A DNA stretch of 64,000 nt, taken from Alistipes sp. Lineage in GTDB: Bacteria; Bacteroidota; Bacteroidia; Bacteroidales; Rikenellaceae. Shown here in pieces: positions 1 through 9,872 of the stretch. Numbering within the stretch: position 1 is the first letter of the stretch; every line of letters begins with the position of its first letter. The notes beneath the pieces were generated by a model that was not told where the DNA came from, ran no database searches, and worked only from the letters and a program-made list of their open reading frames with translations. Position numbers and translations under genes: made by a program. The stretch covers positions 52,923 to 116,922 of the forward strand of contig JAFQFV010000005.1 of NCBI GenBank assembly GCA_017398555.1. Direction: 5' to 3'.

Positions 1-708
1 CTCGATGGCGTTAATCATCTTACTCTTTGCATATCCGGGGTGTACATTGCGACCCTGAATGGCGATTTTTGCTGATGCTGCATTGAAGTTCTCATACTCT
101 AACTCGCCCTCATAGCCACCATCCATAGTGTATGCGAAGTCGGCACCAAAGGCCTTGACATCGAAGAAATCGACACCGCGACCAATCTCCTCATCAGGTG
201 TAAAACCGATGCGAATCTTACCGTGCTCAATCTCAGGATGTGCCATCAGATACTCCGCTGCGGTCATAATCTCGGCAACACCCGCCTTGTCGTCAGCACC
301 AAGCAGCGTTGTGCCGTCGGTGTGGATAAGGGTGTGACCGATAAAGCGCTTGAGCTCAGGGAAGTCGGCAACCTTCATTGTAAGGGTGTTGTTGAGTACA
401 ATATCCTCGCCGTCATAACTCTCGATAATGCGAGGGCGAACATTCTCACCACTCATATCGGGTGCGGTATCTACATGGGCGAGAAAACCGATTACAGGGG
501 CATTCTCCTTACCAGGTGTGGCAGGGATAGTTCCCATAGCATAGCCGTACTTATCGATTGTAACATCCTTAAGTCCGAGTAGTTTCATCTCCTCAACAAG
601 TGCATTGAGCAGATCCCACTGCACAGCAGTTGATGGGAAACTCTCGCTATTCTCGTCACTGCGAGTGTTGATAGCGACATATTTCAAAAATCTCTCTTTT
701 AACGTCAT
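1..708 (-). CDS. pepT: Peptidase T (tripeptide aminopeptidase), 3' end beyond window
   Basis: The minus-strand frame begins at ATG 708 and runs off the left edge, so about 236 N-terminal residues are visible. It is an M20-family zinc aminopeptidase that removes N-terminal residues from tripeptides in the cytoplasm. Metal-ligand motifs are readable: the HVDTAPD segment (His and Asp), GADDKAG (bridging Asp), TPDEEIGRG (catalytic and ligand Glu pair) and the Asp of TMDGGYEGE. The start lies 2 bp after the stop of the OPT transporter, so import and hydrolysis of small peptides appear to be cotranscribed. The missing part should be roughly the last 170 residues if the family length of about 405 applies. 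Confidence 0.93.
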   Translation of the reverse strand, partial: MTLKERFLKYVAINTRSDENSESFPSTAVQWDLLNALVEEMKLLGLKDVTIDKYGYAMGTIPATPGKENAPVIGFLAHVDTAPDMSGENVRPRIIESYDGEDIVLNNTLTMKVADFPELKRFIGHTLIHTDGTTLLGADDKAGVAEIMTAAEYLMAHPEIEHGKIRIGFTPDEEIGRGVDFFDVKAFGADFAYTMDGGYEGELEYENFNAASAKIAIQGRNVHPGYAKSKMINAIE

Positions 709-710
709 AA

Positions 711-2636
711 TTACTCCTCCTTTTTAGCTTTCATTGTATGAATGGTGAAATATACCATAATTGCAATATACATAACAAGTGCAACCCACTCTGCCGCAGA
801 AGATGCAGCCCAATCGGCAGCAAAGAGCTCTACGCCGGCAAACTTAAGTATAGCCGAAACAACACCCATCAGCGCACCACCGGCGATAAATCCCGATGCG
901 ATAAGTGTACCACGGTCAAAGCGAGCCTTATTGAGTGCCTCATCCTTTGAACGGGAAGATACAAACCACGCGATAAGACCACCCACAACCAGCGGAGCGT
1001 TGAGCGACATCGGAATAAACATACCCAGCGAGAATGCGAGTGCAGGAACACCAATCCAAGTGAGAACGAGTGCCAAGATAGCACCTGCAAAGTAGAGCAC
1101 CCACGGAGTCTGACCACCCTCCATCAGAGGACGGATAACTGCCGCCATAGCATTGGCCTGCGGTGCTGCAAGGGCATTTTCGCCGACAAAACCGTAGGTC
1201 TTGTTAAGGATTATCATCACACCGGCAACGGTTGCGGCCGATACCAGCGTGCCGAGGAACTTCCACTTCTGCTGTACTGCTGGGGTTGTGCCGAGCCAAT
1301 AACCAATCTTAAGGTCGGTGATAAAACCTCCTGCCATAGAGAGTGCTGTACAAACCACACCACCGATAATCAGTGCTGCAGTCATACCCATAGTGCCATT
1401 CAGACCGATAGATACAAGTACGAGCGAACTGAGAATAAGTGTCATCAGTGTCATACCCGATACAGGGTTGCTACCAACAATAGCGATAGCATTTGCCGCA
1501 ACAGTTGTAAAGAGGAATGCGATAACAAAGACAATGAGCAGCGCAACGATAGTCTGTAACCAATTACCAAGCACACCAAATTGGAAGAATACCAGCGTAG
1601 CAACGAGCGTTGCGATGATAATGGTAAGGATGGTCTTCATTGTAATATCACGGTCTGTACGCACTGCCACATCGGCGCTCTTCTTACCGCCAAGCTCATT
1701 TACAGCGAGTTTCGCCGCATCCTTGATAATACCCGCCTGACGGATAATGCCGATAAGACCTGCCATAGCGATACCACCGATACCGATAGGTCGGCCATAA
1801 GCCACAAAGAGGTCTGTTGCGCTCATCGCTGCTGCATCAGCAGATGCGTAACCAACGAGTGGAACGAGTACAAACCAAACTAAACAGCTGCCGGCAGTGA
1901 TGATTACGGCATACTTAAGACCGATGATATAACCCAGACCGAGCAGAGTCGCTCCTGTGTTGAGAGAGAGCTCAACCTTGAACTTGTCAGCAATAGTTGC
2001 ACCCCAAGTCACCATCTTTGTAGAGATATTCTCTGCCCATGCACCGAAGGTCGATACTGCAAAGTCGTAAGCACCACCAATAAGACCTGCAAGTGCAAGC
2101 ACGATGGTCTGCTTGCCACCCTTCTCGCCCGATACAAGCACCTCGGTAGTTGCTGTAGCCTCAGGGAACGGATACTTTCCGTGCATCTGCTTTACGAAGT
2201 ACTTACGGAATGGAATGAGCAGCACAATGCCGAGAACACCGCCGAGCAACGATGATAAGAATACCTGATAGAAGTGCGCCTCAAGGCCGAGAATGTAGAG
2301 TGCAGGCAGGGTAAAGATGGCACCCGCAACAATTACGCCTGAGGTGGCACCGATACTCTGAATAATAACATTCTGACCCAGCATGCTCTTGCCCTTCTGC
2401 AGACCGCCAAGACCTACAGCGATGATTGCGATAGGTATTGCCGCTTCAAAGACCTGACCGACCTTAAGACCAAGGAAAGCCGCAGCGGCCGAGAAGATAA
2501 TTGCCATAATAATACCCATAGTCACCGAGTATGGCGTAGCCTCGGCAGGTACGGTATCGGCCGACATAATTGGCTGATACTCTTCGCCATCCTTAAGTTC
2601 ACGGTAGGCGTTTTCCGGAAGAGAGGTGTTTTTCAT
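711..2636 (-). CDS. OPT-family oligopeptide transporter
   Basis: A 641-residue polytopic inner-membrane protein. Many hydrophobic segments of 18-25 residues cover almost the whole length, and the family-type [13 protein letters not shown] motif follows the early helices. OPT proteins move small peptides, or metal-peptide chelates in some members, by proton symport. The gene lies 3 bp after the GH13 gene and 2 bp before pepT; the peptidase partner favours a peptide substrate over a metal chelate, which is an inference. No signal peptide is expected or seen. The start gives a short hydrophilic N-terminus of about 30 residues before the first helix. Confidence 0.92.
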   Translation of the reverse strand: MKNTSLPENAYRELKDGEEYQPIMSADTVPAEATPYSVTMGIIMAIIFSAAAAFLGLKVGQVFEAAIPIAIIAVGLGGLQKGKSMLGQNVIIQSIGATSGVIVAGAIFTLPALYILGLEAHFYQVFLSSLLGGVLGIVLLIPFRKYFVKQMHGKYPFPEATATTEVLVSGEKGGKQTIVLALAGLIGGAYDFAVSTFGAWAENISTKMVTWGATIADKFKVELSLNTGATLLGLGYIIGLKYAVIITAGSCLVWFVLVPLVGYASADAAAMSATDLFVAYGRPIGIGGIAMAGLIGIIRQAGIIKDAAKLAVNELGGKKSADVAVRTDRDITMKTILTIIIATLVATLVFFQFGVLGNWLQTIVALLIVFVIAFLFTTVAANAIAIVGSNPVSGMTLMTLILSSLVLVSIGLNGTMGMTAALIIGGVVCTALSMAGGFITDLKIGYWLGTTPAVQQKWKFLGTLVSAATVAGVMIILNKTYGFVGENALAAPQANAMAAVIRPLMEGGQTPWVLYFAGAILALVLTWIGVPALAFSLGMFIPMSLNAPLVVGGLIAWFVSSRSKDEALNKARFDRGTLIASGFIAGGALMGVVSAILKFAGVELFAADWAASSAAEWVALVMYIAIMVYFTIHTMKAKKEE

Positions 2637-2639
2637 AAG

Positions 2640-4316
2640 CTATTTGATTTTATATATTGCTACACTAATAGGTTTCATTGTAAAGGAGTGTAACTCCTTG
2701 CTGCTCTTGCACTTTGCAAGTGCGCGGTTATTGCCGAATACCCACTCGGCCTTTTTGCCCATTGTTGGGATTGAGCCACTAACGGTGCGGTCGGCAGGGT
2801 TGAAGACAACCACATACTTCTCATCTCCAAGTGTACGGGCGTAAATCATAGGGTATGGATTGTCTAAATCGCCAACATACTTCCAATCGCCCTCTACACC
2901 TAACGCCGGGGTAGCCTGTCGGAGAGCAATGAGGTCAGAGACGTAGTTGAGTACCGAATTTGGGTCTGTCAGTTGCTCGGCAACATTCGGATAGTTCGGT
3001 GCATTATCCACCGGCAGGTATAACTTCGCAGGGTCTGCAGTTGAGAAACCTGCATTTTTACTCTTATCCCACTGCATAGGGGTACGACATACCGAGCGGT
3101 TGCGCGACGATACGCTACCCTCCTTCGCGGGTGCATACTCAAGGTTGCGCATACCAATCTCCTCACCGTAATATACAATTGGTGGTGTCGGCAGAGTAAG
3201 GAAGAGGGTTATAGCCACCTTCTGCTCCTCGGCCGAACTGCGATTCATTCGGGTAAGTCGCCAAATATCGTGGCTGTTTGTCGGCATAGATGCATAACCA
3301 CCAAGGCGACGATAGGTGTTGTAAATCTCGCCATAGAGCTCCATCGCTGCACGAATATCTCCCTTGCCCTCACGGTTGAAGTAGCAGACTGTCGGCACCA
3401 TCTTATCTGTAGTCTCGCAGACGAGCGGACGATAGACCTTGCCACCTATGCCGTTGTGGATAAGCAGGTCGATATTAAAGCCTGCCGAGAGTGACTGCTC
3501 AGGATTTGACCACTCCGAGAGCATGATATTGTTTGGATATGCGCTGTTGTACCACTCAAAAATCTCATTCCACAGACGACGTACGCCATCGCGGTTCTTG
3601 TTGTCGCTCTTAACGAGTGACTGCGCCATATCCACACGGAAACCATCAGCCCCCAAGTCGCACCAATAGGCGATAATCTTCTTCAGCTCTGCGCGAACGG
3701 CAGTAGGGCCCGGAGCATCGTATCCCTGCTCCCAATGGTGGTTTGGCTTTGGGTTGTAGTAGCCGTAGTTGAGTGCCGGCTGACACTCGAAGAAGTTTTT
3801 GATGTAGTAGCCGTCTCGTGGGTAGTTGTTATTCACAAATTTAGGCCCCGGCTTTTTGTAGTTCTTGCCGACAGACCAGATGTAGTAGTCGGAGTATTGA
3901 TTTCTATCCGCCTGACTCGACTGCTTAAACCATGGATGTTTGTCAGATGTGTGACCTGCAACAAGGTCGAGCAACACCTTGATACCCAAGCCGTGAGCCT
4001 TGTCGATAAGAGCCTTCAAATCGTCATTCGTACCGAAACGCGGATCAACCTTGTAGTAGTCGATAATGTCGTAACCTCCATCTTCCCAAGCACTTGCAAA
4101 GCATGGCGACATCCAAATACAGTTAAAACCGCAGCTGCGAATATAGTCAAGGCGGGAGGTTATACCCTTCAAGTCGCCAATGCCGTTACCATCAGAGTCC
4201 ATATAGGTCGATGGGTAGATGTGGTATATAACAGCATTTTTGAGCCAGTCGGGCTGACTCTTTGCTGAGGCTGTAAGAGCAAACAGCAGGCAGAATATGG
4301 TTAGTAGTCGTTTCAT
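2640..4316 (-). CDS. Secreted GH13 alpha-amylase / alpha-glucosidase family enzyme
   Basis: 558 residues with a signal peptide at 1-18 (MKRLLTIFCLLFALTASA) and no lipobox, so probably periplasmic. GH13 regions are in order: region I around 116-126 (DLVAGHTSD), region II GFRVDMA with nucleophile Asp229, region III MLSEW with acid/base Glu268, and region IV NSHD with His349-Asp350. A C-terminal beta domain ends the protein. Region I has Gly where most GH13 enzymes have Asn before His122. It should cleave or transfer alpha-glucosidic bonds in maltodextrin- or sucrose-type substrates, but the exact specificity is not readable. The ATG overlaps the murF stop by 4 bp, so this glycan enzyme is embedded in a cell-wall and peptide operon rather than a starch locus. 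Confidence 0.88.
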   Translation of the reverse strand: MKRLLTIFCLLFALTASAKSQPDWLKNAVIYHIYPSTYMDSDGNGIGDLKGITSRLDYIRSCGFNCIWMSPCFASAWEDGGYDIIDYYKVDPRFGTNDDLKALIDKAHGLGIKVLLDLVAGHTSDKHPWFKQSSQADRNQYSDYYIWSVGKNYKKPGPKFVNNNYPRDGYYIKNFFECQPALNYGYYNPKPNHHWEQGYDAPGPTAVRAELKKIIAYWCDLGADGFRVDMAQSLVKSDNKNRDGVRRLWNEIFEWYNSAYPNNIMLSEWSNPEQSLSAGFNIDLLIHNGIGGKVYRPLVCETTDKMVPTVCYFNREGKGDIRAAMELYGEIYNTYRRLGGYASMPTNSHDIWRLTRMNRSSAEEQKVAITLFLTLPTPPIVYYGEEIGMRNLEYAPAKEGSVSSRNRSVCRTPMQWDKSKNAGFSTADPAKLYLPVDNAPNYPNVAEQLTDPNSVLNYVSDLIALRQATPALGVEGDWKYVGDLDNPYPMIYARTLGDEKYVVVFNPADRTVSGSIPTMGKKAEWVFGNNRALAKCKSSKELHSFTMKPISVAIYKIK

Positions 4317-5554
4317 AGCACACCTATAAGTTTTTCTAATTTAATACCTCGTGAACCCTTGAGCAGAATAACGGTATCGCTAATCTTGTTCTGTGCCACC
4401 CAATCTGCCGCCTCGGTGCTGTCGGTGCAACATGTGGCTCCTATACCTAACGCGTGGGCGGCCCTTGAAAACTCCGAGCCAACGAGTAGTAACTCTGCAT
4501 TCTCAACCTGCGCGGCAAGTTGCAGTATGCGACAATGTTCGTCAAAACTCCATTTGCCCAACTCAAGCATATCGCCGAGAATGAGCAGGTTGCGTTCGCC
4601 CCTCTTGGAGGAGATATTCTCTATTGCCACCTCCATACTTGACGGATTGGCGTTGTAGCAGTCAATGATAACAATATTTCTACGCTCGGTAGTAACCTCT
4701 TGCGAGCGGTTGTTGTCGGGGATGTAGCTCTCAATAGCCGATGCGATGCGATGCTCATCAATGCCGAAATATCTGCCCACAGCTACTGCTGCGGCGATGT
4801 TGTAACGGTTGTAATCTCCCGAAAGATGGCTCTTGTAACCATCTGCAATGGAGCGAGAGTAGTACTCGGTCATCATATTGCACCTCTGCAAGGCCATATC
4901 GCATAGCTTTACATCCTCCATCGGGACAAATGCGTGACCGCCACTGCTCTCCAACCAATCAAAGAGTTCGCCTTTACCCTTTGCAATACCCTCCTTGCCA
5001 CCAAAGCCCTCAAGATGAGCATTGCCGATGTTGGTTATAATGCCGTAGTTCGGCTGGCTGATAGAGCAGAGCAGTTCAATCTCCTTCTGCGCACTTGCAC
5101 CCATCTCGACAACACCAAACTCAGTGTTGCGATTCATCGCAAGCAGCGTCAGAGGTACCCCGATATGGTTGTTGAGGTTGCCTTGTGTGGCATATACCTC
5201 GAACTTCTCGGCAAGTACACGGCTGACAAGCTCCTTGGTCGTTGTCTTGCCATTGCTGCCGACAATGCCGATAATCGGAATTGCGAGTTGCTGACGATGC
5301 TCTGCTGCAAGTGCCTGTAGGGCAGAGAGTGTATCCTCGACCAAAATCAGTCGCTCCGTTAGCTCTGCCGCCTCTTGCAAGAGCTCAGGATTGTCTATCA
5401 CAGCATAGGCTGCACCATCCTTCAGCGCCTGAATGGCAAAACGGTTGCCGTCAAAGTTCTCGCCACGGAGCGCAACGAATAGCACGCCCTGCGAAACTTT
5501 GCGTGAGTCGGTGGTTACACCTGTGCATTGGTTGAATATGTTGTATAGCTCCAT
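4313..5554 (-). CDS. murF: UDP-MurNAc-tripeptide--D-Ala-D-Ala ligase
   Basis: 413 residues, somewhat short for MurF (usually about 430-450). It adds D-Ala-D-Ala to the UDP-MurNAc-tripeptide in the cytoplasm, the last soluble step of peptidoglycan precursor synthesis. The N-terminal substrate domain has TDSRKV. The Mur-ligase ATP loop GSNGKTTTKE lies at about 99-108, followed by the central motif around GIITNIGNAHLEG and the C-terminal domain motif DCYNANPSSM. The start overlaps the stop of the mannose-1-phosphate guanylyltransferase by one base (TAATG), and the stop overlaps the GH13 start by 4 bp, so translation is probably coupled. Confidence 0.95.
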   Translation of the reverse strand: MELYNIFNQCTGVTTDSRKVSQGVLFVALRGENFDGNRFAIQALKDGAAYAVIDNPELLQEAAELTERLILVEDTLSALQALAAEHRQQLAIPIIGIVGSNGKTTTKELVSRVLAEKFEVYATQGNLNNHIGVPLTLLAMNRNTEFGVVEMGASAQKEIELLCSISQPNYGIITNIGNAHLEGFGGKEGIAKGKGELFDWLESSGGHAFVPMEDVKLCDMALQRCNMMTEYYSRSIADGYKSHLSGDYNRYNIAAAVAVGRYFGIDEHRIASAIESYIPDNNRSQEVTTERRNIVIIDCYNANPSSMEVAIENISSKRGERNLLILGDMLELGKWSFDEHCRILQLAAQVENAELLLVGSEFSRAAHALGIGATCCTDSTEAADWVAQNKISDTVILLKGSRGIKLEKLIGVL

Positions 5555-6633
5555 TATGAAAACTTATCTCCCTGGTTGAACTTCACTTCGTCAATATACT
5601 TCTTGATATTCTGCTCCTCCGAACGTGGGCAAATCATCAGCACATCCTCGGTATCGACTACGATGTAGTCGCGCAGACCGTTGATAATGGCCACCTTGTT
5701 CTGCGGCAAAGATATAATGGTGTTGCGAGTGTCGTAGGTATAACACCCCTCGGCAGGCTTTGCGTTGGCATATTTGTCCTTGCGCGAGTGTTGGTAGAGA
5801 GAGCCCCAAGTGCCAATGTCGCTCCAACCGAAGTCGCCGCTGTGAACATATACATTGTCGGCACGCTCCATTACTCCATAGTCAATCGAGATTGCTCTAC
5901 AACGGGTAAATACATCGGTTATAGCCGCACTCTCGCCTACAGTGCCATAAGAGGCTGAGATAGAGCTGAATAGAGAGTGCATCTCAGGCAGATAGCGCTC
6001 TACTGCCGAGAGAATTGCCGATGTCTTCCAGATAAATATGCCAGAATTCCACAAAAACTCACCGCTGCGGATAAATGCCTGTGCTACCTCAAGATTTGGC
6101 TTCTCGGTAAAACACTTCACAGGCGATAGTGGCTCGGCAGAGCTGCGTTGTATATATCCGTAACCGGTCTCAGGACGGGTAGGGTTGATGCCGATAGTCA
6201 TCAGCACATCGTTCGCCCCGGCAAACTCTGTGCAGGCGTCAAGGGTGTCAATAAATCCCTTCTCATCAGCCACATAGTGGTCAGACGGGGTGACAACCAT
6301 AAGAGAGTCGGGGGCAATCTTGTTCAGATAATTTGCCGCATAACAGATGCAAGGGGCTGTATTGCGCCCAATCGGCTCGCAGAGTATCTGCTCAGGCTTG
6401 AGCTCCGGCAGATGCTCCAAAACGAGAGATTTGTAGTTCTGATTTGTTACGACCAAGAAGTTTTCGGGGGCAATTCTTGCAGAAAAACGCTCAAAGGTCA
6501 TTCGGATAAATGACTTGCCGTTGCCAAGGATGTCCAAAAACTGCTTTGGCATATTTTTACGACTCTTTGGCCAGAAGCGGGTACCCACTCCTCCTGCCAT
6601 AATTACGCAATAAATCTCTCTTTTTTGAGCCAT
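5554..6633 (-). CDS. manC: Mannose-1-phosphate guanylyltransferase
   Basis: 359 residues, the length of the single-domain form that lacks the phosphomannose isomerase half. It makes GDP-mannose from GTP and mannose-1-phosphate for glycan and O-antigen or capsule precursors, including GDP-fucose. The nucleotide-binding signature GGVGTRFWPKSRKNMPKQF sits at residues 14-32. Downstream are VTPSDHYV and the catalytic-domain FTEKPN segment (the usual FxEKP). It is the first gene of the overlapping run reaching pepT, and a TATCTTTG -7 box lies about 30 bp upstream of its ATG. The symbol follows family usage; this gene is not linked to a capsule cluster here. Confidence 0.93.
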   Translation of the reverse strand: MAQKREIYCVIMAGGVGTRFWPKSRKNMPKQFLDILGNGKSFIRMTFERFSARIAPENFLVVTNQNYKSLVLEHLPELKPEQILCEPIGRNTAPCICYAANYLNKIAPDSLMVVTPSDHYVADEKGFIDTLDACTEFAGANDVLMTIGINPTRPETGYGYIQRSSAEPLSPVKCFTEKPNLEVAQAFIRSGEFLWNSGIFIWKTSAILSAVERYLPEMHSLFSSISASYGTVGESAAITDVFTRCRAISIDYGVMERADNVYVHSGDFGWSDIGTWGSLYQHSRKDKYANAKPAEGCYTYDTRNTIISLPQNKVAIINGLRDYIVVDTEDVLMICPRSEEQNIKKYIDEVKFNQGDKFS

Positions 6634-6661
6634 AATAACCTCTATTTTTGTGTTGATGTTA

Positions 6662-6669
6662 CAAAGATA
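6662..6669 (-). promoter_or_regulatory. -7 box of the manC operon promoter
   Basis: The minus strand reads TATCTTTG, a perfect match to the Bacteroidetes -7 consensus TAnnTTTG. It lies 28 bp upstream of the manC start and lacks a clear TTTG -33 box at 19-21 bp. It stands back to back with the pssA -7 box on the other strand. Confidence 0.6.
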
Positions 6670-6680
6670 AAAATATTTTG

Positions 6681-6688
6681 TAACTTTG
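6681..6688 (+). promoter_or_regulatory. -7 box of the pssA promoter
   Basis: TAACTTTG matches TAnnTTTG and ends 21 bp before the pssA ATG. The -33 region is AT-rich and has no good TTTG at the usual spacing, so the assignment rests on the -7 box and its position. Confidence 0.5.
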
Positions 6689-6709
6689 TCGGGTTAAAAG
6701 CACTGAAAA

Positions 6710-7420
6710 ATGAAAATAAAGTTGTTTACAGTCCCTAATATTATAACCCTCTGCAATCTGCTCTGTGGTTGTGGTTCTGTTGTGGCGTCGCTGATGTTCT
6801 GTGACTTCCGCCTCGCATTAATACTTATCGTAGCCTCTGCGGTGTGCGACTTCTTTGACGGATTCTCTGCACGACTGCTTGGTCAGTACTCGGAGGTTGG
6901 CGTGCAGCTCGACTCGCTTGCAGATATGGTGTCGTTTGGCGTAGCACCTTCGGCGATGATGTATATCTTTGCTTCACAGACATTTACAATGTTTACTATG
7001 CCGGATACTGTGGCTAAGATTTTGGTATTTGTACCATTCCTTATGGCTGCATTCTCGGCTCTGCGCCTTGCAAAGTTCAATATTGATGATAGTCAGCACG
7101 AGAGCTTTGAGGGTCTGCCAACACCTGCAAATGCAATCTTCTGTGCTTCGTTTGTCTATGCTGTGGTTGCGGGCGGTAAGGCTGTAGAGTTGGAGTGGGT
7201 TGCTCTTATCTCTGTGCTTATGTCGGCGCTGCTGGTAAGTCCTATACGTATGTTCTCGTTCAAACTCAAGAGTTTGAGTTGGGCTGCCAATAAGTTGCAG
7301 TATATCTTCCTTGCGCTGGCAATAGTTGCACTTTTAACCCTCGGCATATACTCTGTGCCGACAATTATCGTTATCTATATTGTACTCTCGACCATCAGCT
7401 GGTTGTTTTGTAAGAAATAA
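6710..7420 (+). CDS. pssA: CDP-diacylglycerol--serine O-phosphatidyltransferase
   Basis: 236 residues and strongly hydrophobic, with about 6-8 membrane helices. The CDP-alcohol phosphatidyltransferase signature is complete at residues 50-72 (D50-G51, A54-R55, G64, D68, D72, matching DGxxARx8GxxxDxxxD). It transfers phosphatidyl from CDP-diacylglycerol to L-serine in the inner membrane, giving phosphatidylserine, the precursor of phosphatidylethanolamine. A phosphatidylglycerophosphate synthase is the main alternative, but the spacing and the type II-like PssA length fit the serine enzyme better. The stop overlaps the start of the porin gene by one base (TAATG). Confidence 0.9.
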   Translation: MKIKLFTVPNIITLCNLLCGCGSVVASLMFCDFRLALILIVASAVCDFFDGFSARLLGQYSEVGVQLDSLADMVSFGVAPSAMMYIFASQTFTMFTMPDTVAKILVFVPFLMAAFSALRLAKFNIDDSQHESFEGLPTPANAIFCASFVYAVVAGGKAVELEWVALISVLMSALLVSPIRMFSFKLKSLSWAANKLQYIFLALAIVALLTLGIYSVPTIIVIYIVLSTISWLFCKK

Positions 7421-9588
7421 TGAGTTTTAAGCACTACATATTCTCTCTGTTACTACTGCTCTTTACGCTGTGGAGTGGTCAGGCTATGGCTCAGATGGAT
7501 GCAAGTACTCTGATGCGTGGCCAGCAGAACGCTGCGCGCGGTTTGGGCGGTATGCAGCAGCAGAACGGTATGGGTGGTTATGGCACAAACCCTTACGATA
7601 CGGGTGAAAATGGCGAGGGGGCGCCTGAGGGTGAGCAGCAGGACTCGACAAAGAAGGAGAAGAAGCCGCGCAAGCCGCTGGAGTCCTACTTCTTCTCGGA
7701 CTCTATTCGCTCGCTGAGAAACTTCCAGTGGACTATCGACCGCAATACAAATAAGGTTATGGTGGCACCGATAGATACAACCCTTGCATTGTGGCGTTTG
7801 GACTATCCGCACCAGCATAAGCGATTGGGAAATAACTCTACAGGCGGTCTGGGTCAGGCTTCGGAGGAGGTAAACTACTTTGAGCGCACCACTTCGCGTG
7901 ACTTTACCTTCGCTCAGCCGTATGATACCTACGCATATAGCCTCGACAATGTTCCATTCTACAATATGAAGCATCCATATATCTGGATGACATACCTCGA
8001 GTCGGGTCAGAAACGCTATCGTGAGGAGCACTTTGAGATAACCGCTTCGCAGAATATCAACCCTTCAACCTCCTTTGCGCTCAACTATAAGGCGCGAGGT
8101 GCAAAGGGTAAGTATGAGCGCTCCCGAATCAAAAATCAGAACTTTGCCGGCACCTTTGCCCATACAGGTCGCCGCTACTCTGTCCACGCAGCCTTTCTGC
8201 ATAACCATATCGAGCAGCAGGAGAATGGCGGTGTAGTTGGTAATTGGGCTATTGCCGATACTGTCTTTGAGATGCCGTCAGGTGTGCCTATGCGCCTTGC
8301 ATCTGCCGAGGCAAGCAACCTCTATCGTAATACATCCTTCTTCATTAAGCAGTCTATCGGTATCCCGCTGATGCGTATGACTGAGCGAGACTTCTCTATG
8401 GCGGAGCTCTCGGCTGTATATATCGGCCACCTGTTTGAGTACAACTCGTGGAGCAAACTCTATCAGGATAAGTACTCTACATATACCGATGAGCGATATG
8501 AACGTAACGAGGATGGCTCGTTCAAGTCGCATACCGATACCTACTACAAGGATTGGTTCCTCAACCCTACACAGACACGTGACTCACTTGCCGAGCGAAG
8601 AATTACTAACCGCCTCTTTATTCAGGCGCAGCCGTGGGATAGAAATGGTGTTGTCGGAACTATTGATGGAGGAGTCGGTTTAGACCTCTATAGATACTCG
8701 CAATTTGCCCTTCAGGACTACCTGACAGGTAAGTTGGAGCGAGTGAAGAAGAGCGCTTGGTTTGCCTATGCCGGTATCGACGGCAAGGTGCGAAAGTATG
8801 TCGATTATGGAGCATCCTTCAAGATATATCCGTCGGGCTATCGTGGCGGAGACTTCGACTTGAGGGCTCACGCGGCATTTACGGCATTTATCAAGGGAAA
8901 ACCATTTACCCTCTCGGGCGAGTTCTCGCAGACAGCCACCTCGGCGGGCTATTGGATGGATAATTGGTACTCCAACCACTATATGTGGAACAATAACTTC
9001 GGCAAGGAGCACGAAACCCGATTTAATGTCGCCTTTACCGTGCCTGACCACGGTATAGAACTCGGCTTCTGGCAGAGCGTTGTCAATAATAAGATATACT
9101 ACGGCGCCGACTGTAAGCCTGCACAGCACGACGGAACAGTGAGCCTTACAAGTATATATGCCCAAAAGGACTTTACTATCAAGGGCCTGCACCTGAACCA
9201 CCGCGTATTGGTTCAGCTTACATCCGATAGACACGTTGTACCTGTGCCGCTCGTCTCGGCCTTCCTCTCATACTACTATGAGTTCTGGGTTAAGCGAGAT
9301 GTGCTACGCGTGCAGATAGGTCTGGATGGTAGATTTAATACAAAGTATTATGCCCGCGGATATAACCCTGCACTCTCTGTCTTCTATAATCAGGATGAGA
9401 TAGAGATTGGTAACTATCCGTATATCGATGCCTTTGTTGCTGCTAAGTGGAAGCGTATGCGTATCCTGCTTAAGTATCAGCACCTTAACAACAACCTCTT
9501 CGGTAATGGCGAGGCCTTCCAAATTGCGCGTTATCCGCTCAATCCTGGTATGTTTAAGATTGGTATTTCGTGGGCATTTTACGATTAA
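7420..9588 (+). CDS. Putative outer-membrane porin (Porin_10 type)
   Basis: 722 residues with a signal peptide of about 25 residues ending QAMAQ. A low-complexity, Gly/Gln-rich and then acidic/basic linker (about 26-90) follows. The rest has the alternating aromatic and polar character of a beta-barrel and ends in an aromatic-rich strand (GISWAFYD). The early PLESYFFSDSIRSLRNF segment and the later FNTKYYARGYNPALSVFY-like strands fit the uncharacterised Bacteroidetes porin family Porin_10 (PF14121), recognised from memory. It is translationally coupled to pssA (one-base overlap), which links a phospholipid synthase with an envelope protein. Transport substrate unknown. Confidence 0.75.
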   Translation: MSFKHYIFSLLLLLFTLWSGQAMAQMDASTLMRGQQNAARGLGGMQQQNGMGGYGTNPYDTGENGEGAPEGEQQDSTKKEKKPRKPLESYFFSDSIRSLRNFQWTIDRNTNKVMVAPIDTTLALWRLDYPHQHKRLGNNSTGGLGQASEEVNYFERTTSRDFTFAQPYDTYAYSLDNVPFYNMKHPYIWMTYLESGQKRYREEHFEITASQNINPSTSFALNYKARGAKGKYERSRIKNQNFAGTFAHTGRRYSVHAAFLHNHIEQQENGGVVGNWAIADTVFEMPSGVPMRLASAEASNLYRNTSFFIKQSIGIPLMRMTERDFSMAELSAVYIGHLFEYNSWSKLYQDKYSTYTDERYERNEDGSFKSHTDTYYKDWFLNPTQTRDSLAERRITNRLFIQAQPWDRNGVVGTIDGGVGLDLYRYSQFALQDYLTGKLERVKKSAWFAYAGIDGKVRKYVDYGASFKIYPSGYRGGDFDLRAHAAFTAFIKGKPFTLSGEFSQTATSAGYWMDNWYSNHYMWNNNFGKEHETRFNVAFTVPDHGIELGFWQSVVNNKIYYGADCKPAQHDGTVSLTSIYAQKDFTIKGLHLNHRVLVQLTSDRHVVPVPLVSAFLSYYYEFWVKRDVLRVQIGLDGRFNTKYYARGYNPALSVFYNQDEIEIGNYPYIDAFVAAKWKRMRILLKYQHLNNNLFGNGEAFQIARYPLNPGMFKIGISWAFYD

Positions 9589-9603
9589 TTTGCCGTGTAT
9601 TTG

Positions 9604-9831
9604 TTGTGAAAAGGCAGCATTTACTTCCGCTAACGCGATATGTCAGCAATGGGCAGTACGCCTTGTACAGCCCATTGCCTCCAATCGCGCCGAGCGTTAA
9701 TCCTCCTTCGGAGTCTTTTCGCTGCTTCGTCTTAGCAATTCAAACAAGTTTGATTGCATTCGACTTAATCGCAGCGTTGTAACTACACCACTCTGACGAC
9801 AAATGAGTGCATAAATTGAGTGGTGTGCAGA
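9604..9831 (+). repeat. Intergenic hairpin repeat, copy A
   Basis: The region after the porin stop folds into nested hairpins. An inner stem pairs 9646-9659 with 9665-9678 with one mismatch; outer TAACG/CGTTA-type arms lie at 9631-9639 and 9684-9699; a third hairpin pairs 9735-9744 with 9748-9757. The right end (9795-9830) carries the tail GACGACAAATGAGTGC, which recurs in copies B and C. It also serves as the only separator between the porin and transglycosylase genes. Confidence 0.6.
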
Positions 9832-9872
9832 GATAGCATAGTATCTGCGGCAATAAATATCAATTCGTGTAA

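Noticed and set aside
3735-4268. A 177-codon plus-strand frame opposite the GH13 gene
   Set aside because: The minus-strand frame carries all GH13 motifs; the plus frame is Val-rich shadow sequence.
9570-9782. A 70-codon plus-strand frame after the porin gene
   Set aside because: It overlaps the porin 3' end and the hairpins of repeat copy A; the encoded sequence looks like translated repeat.
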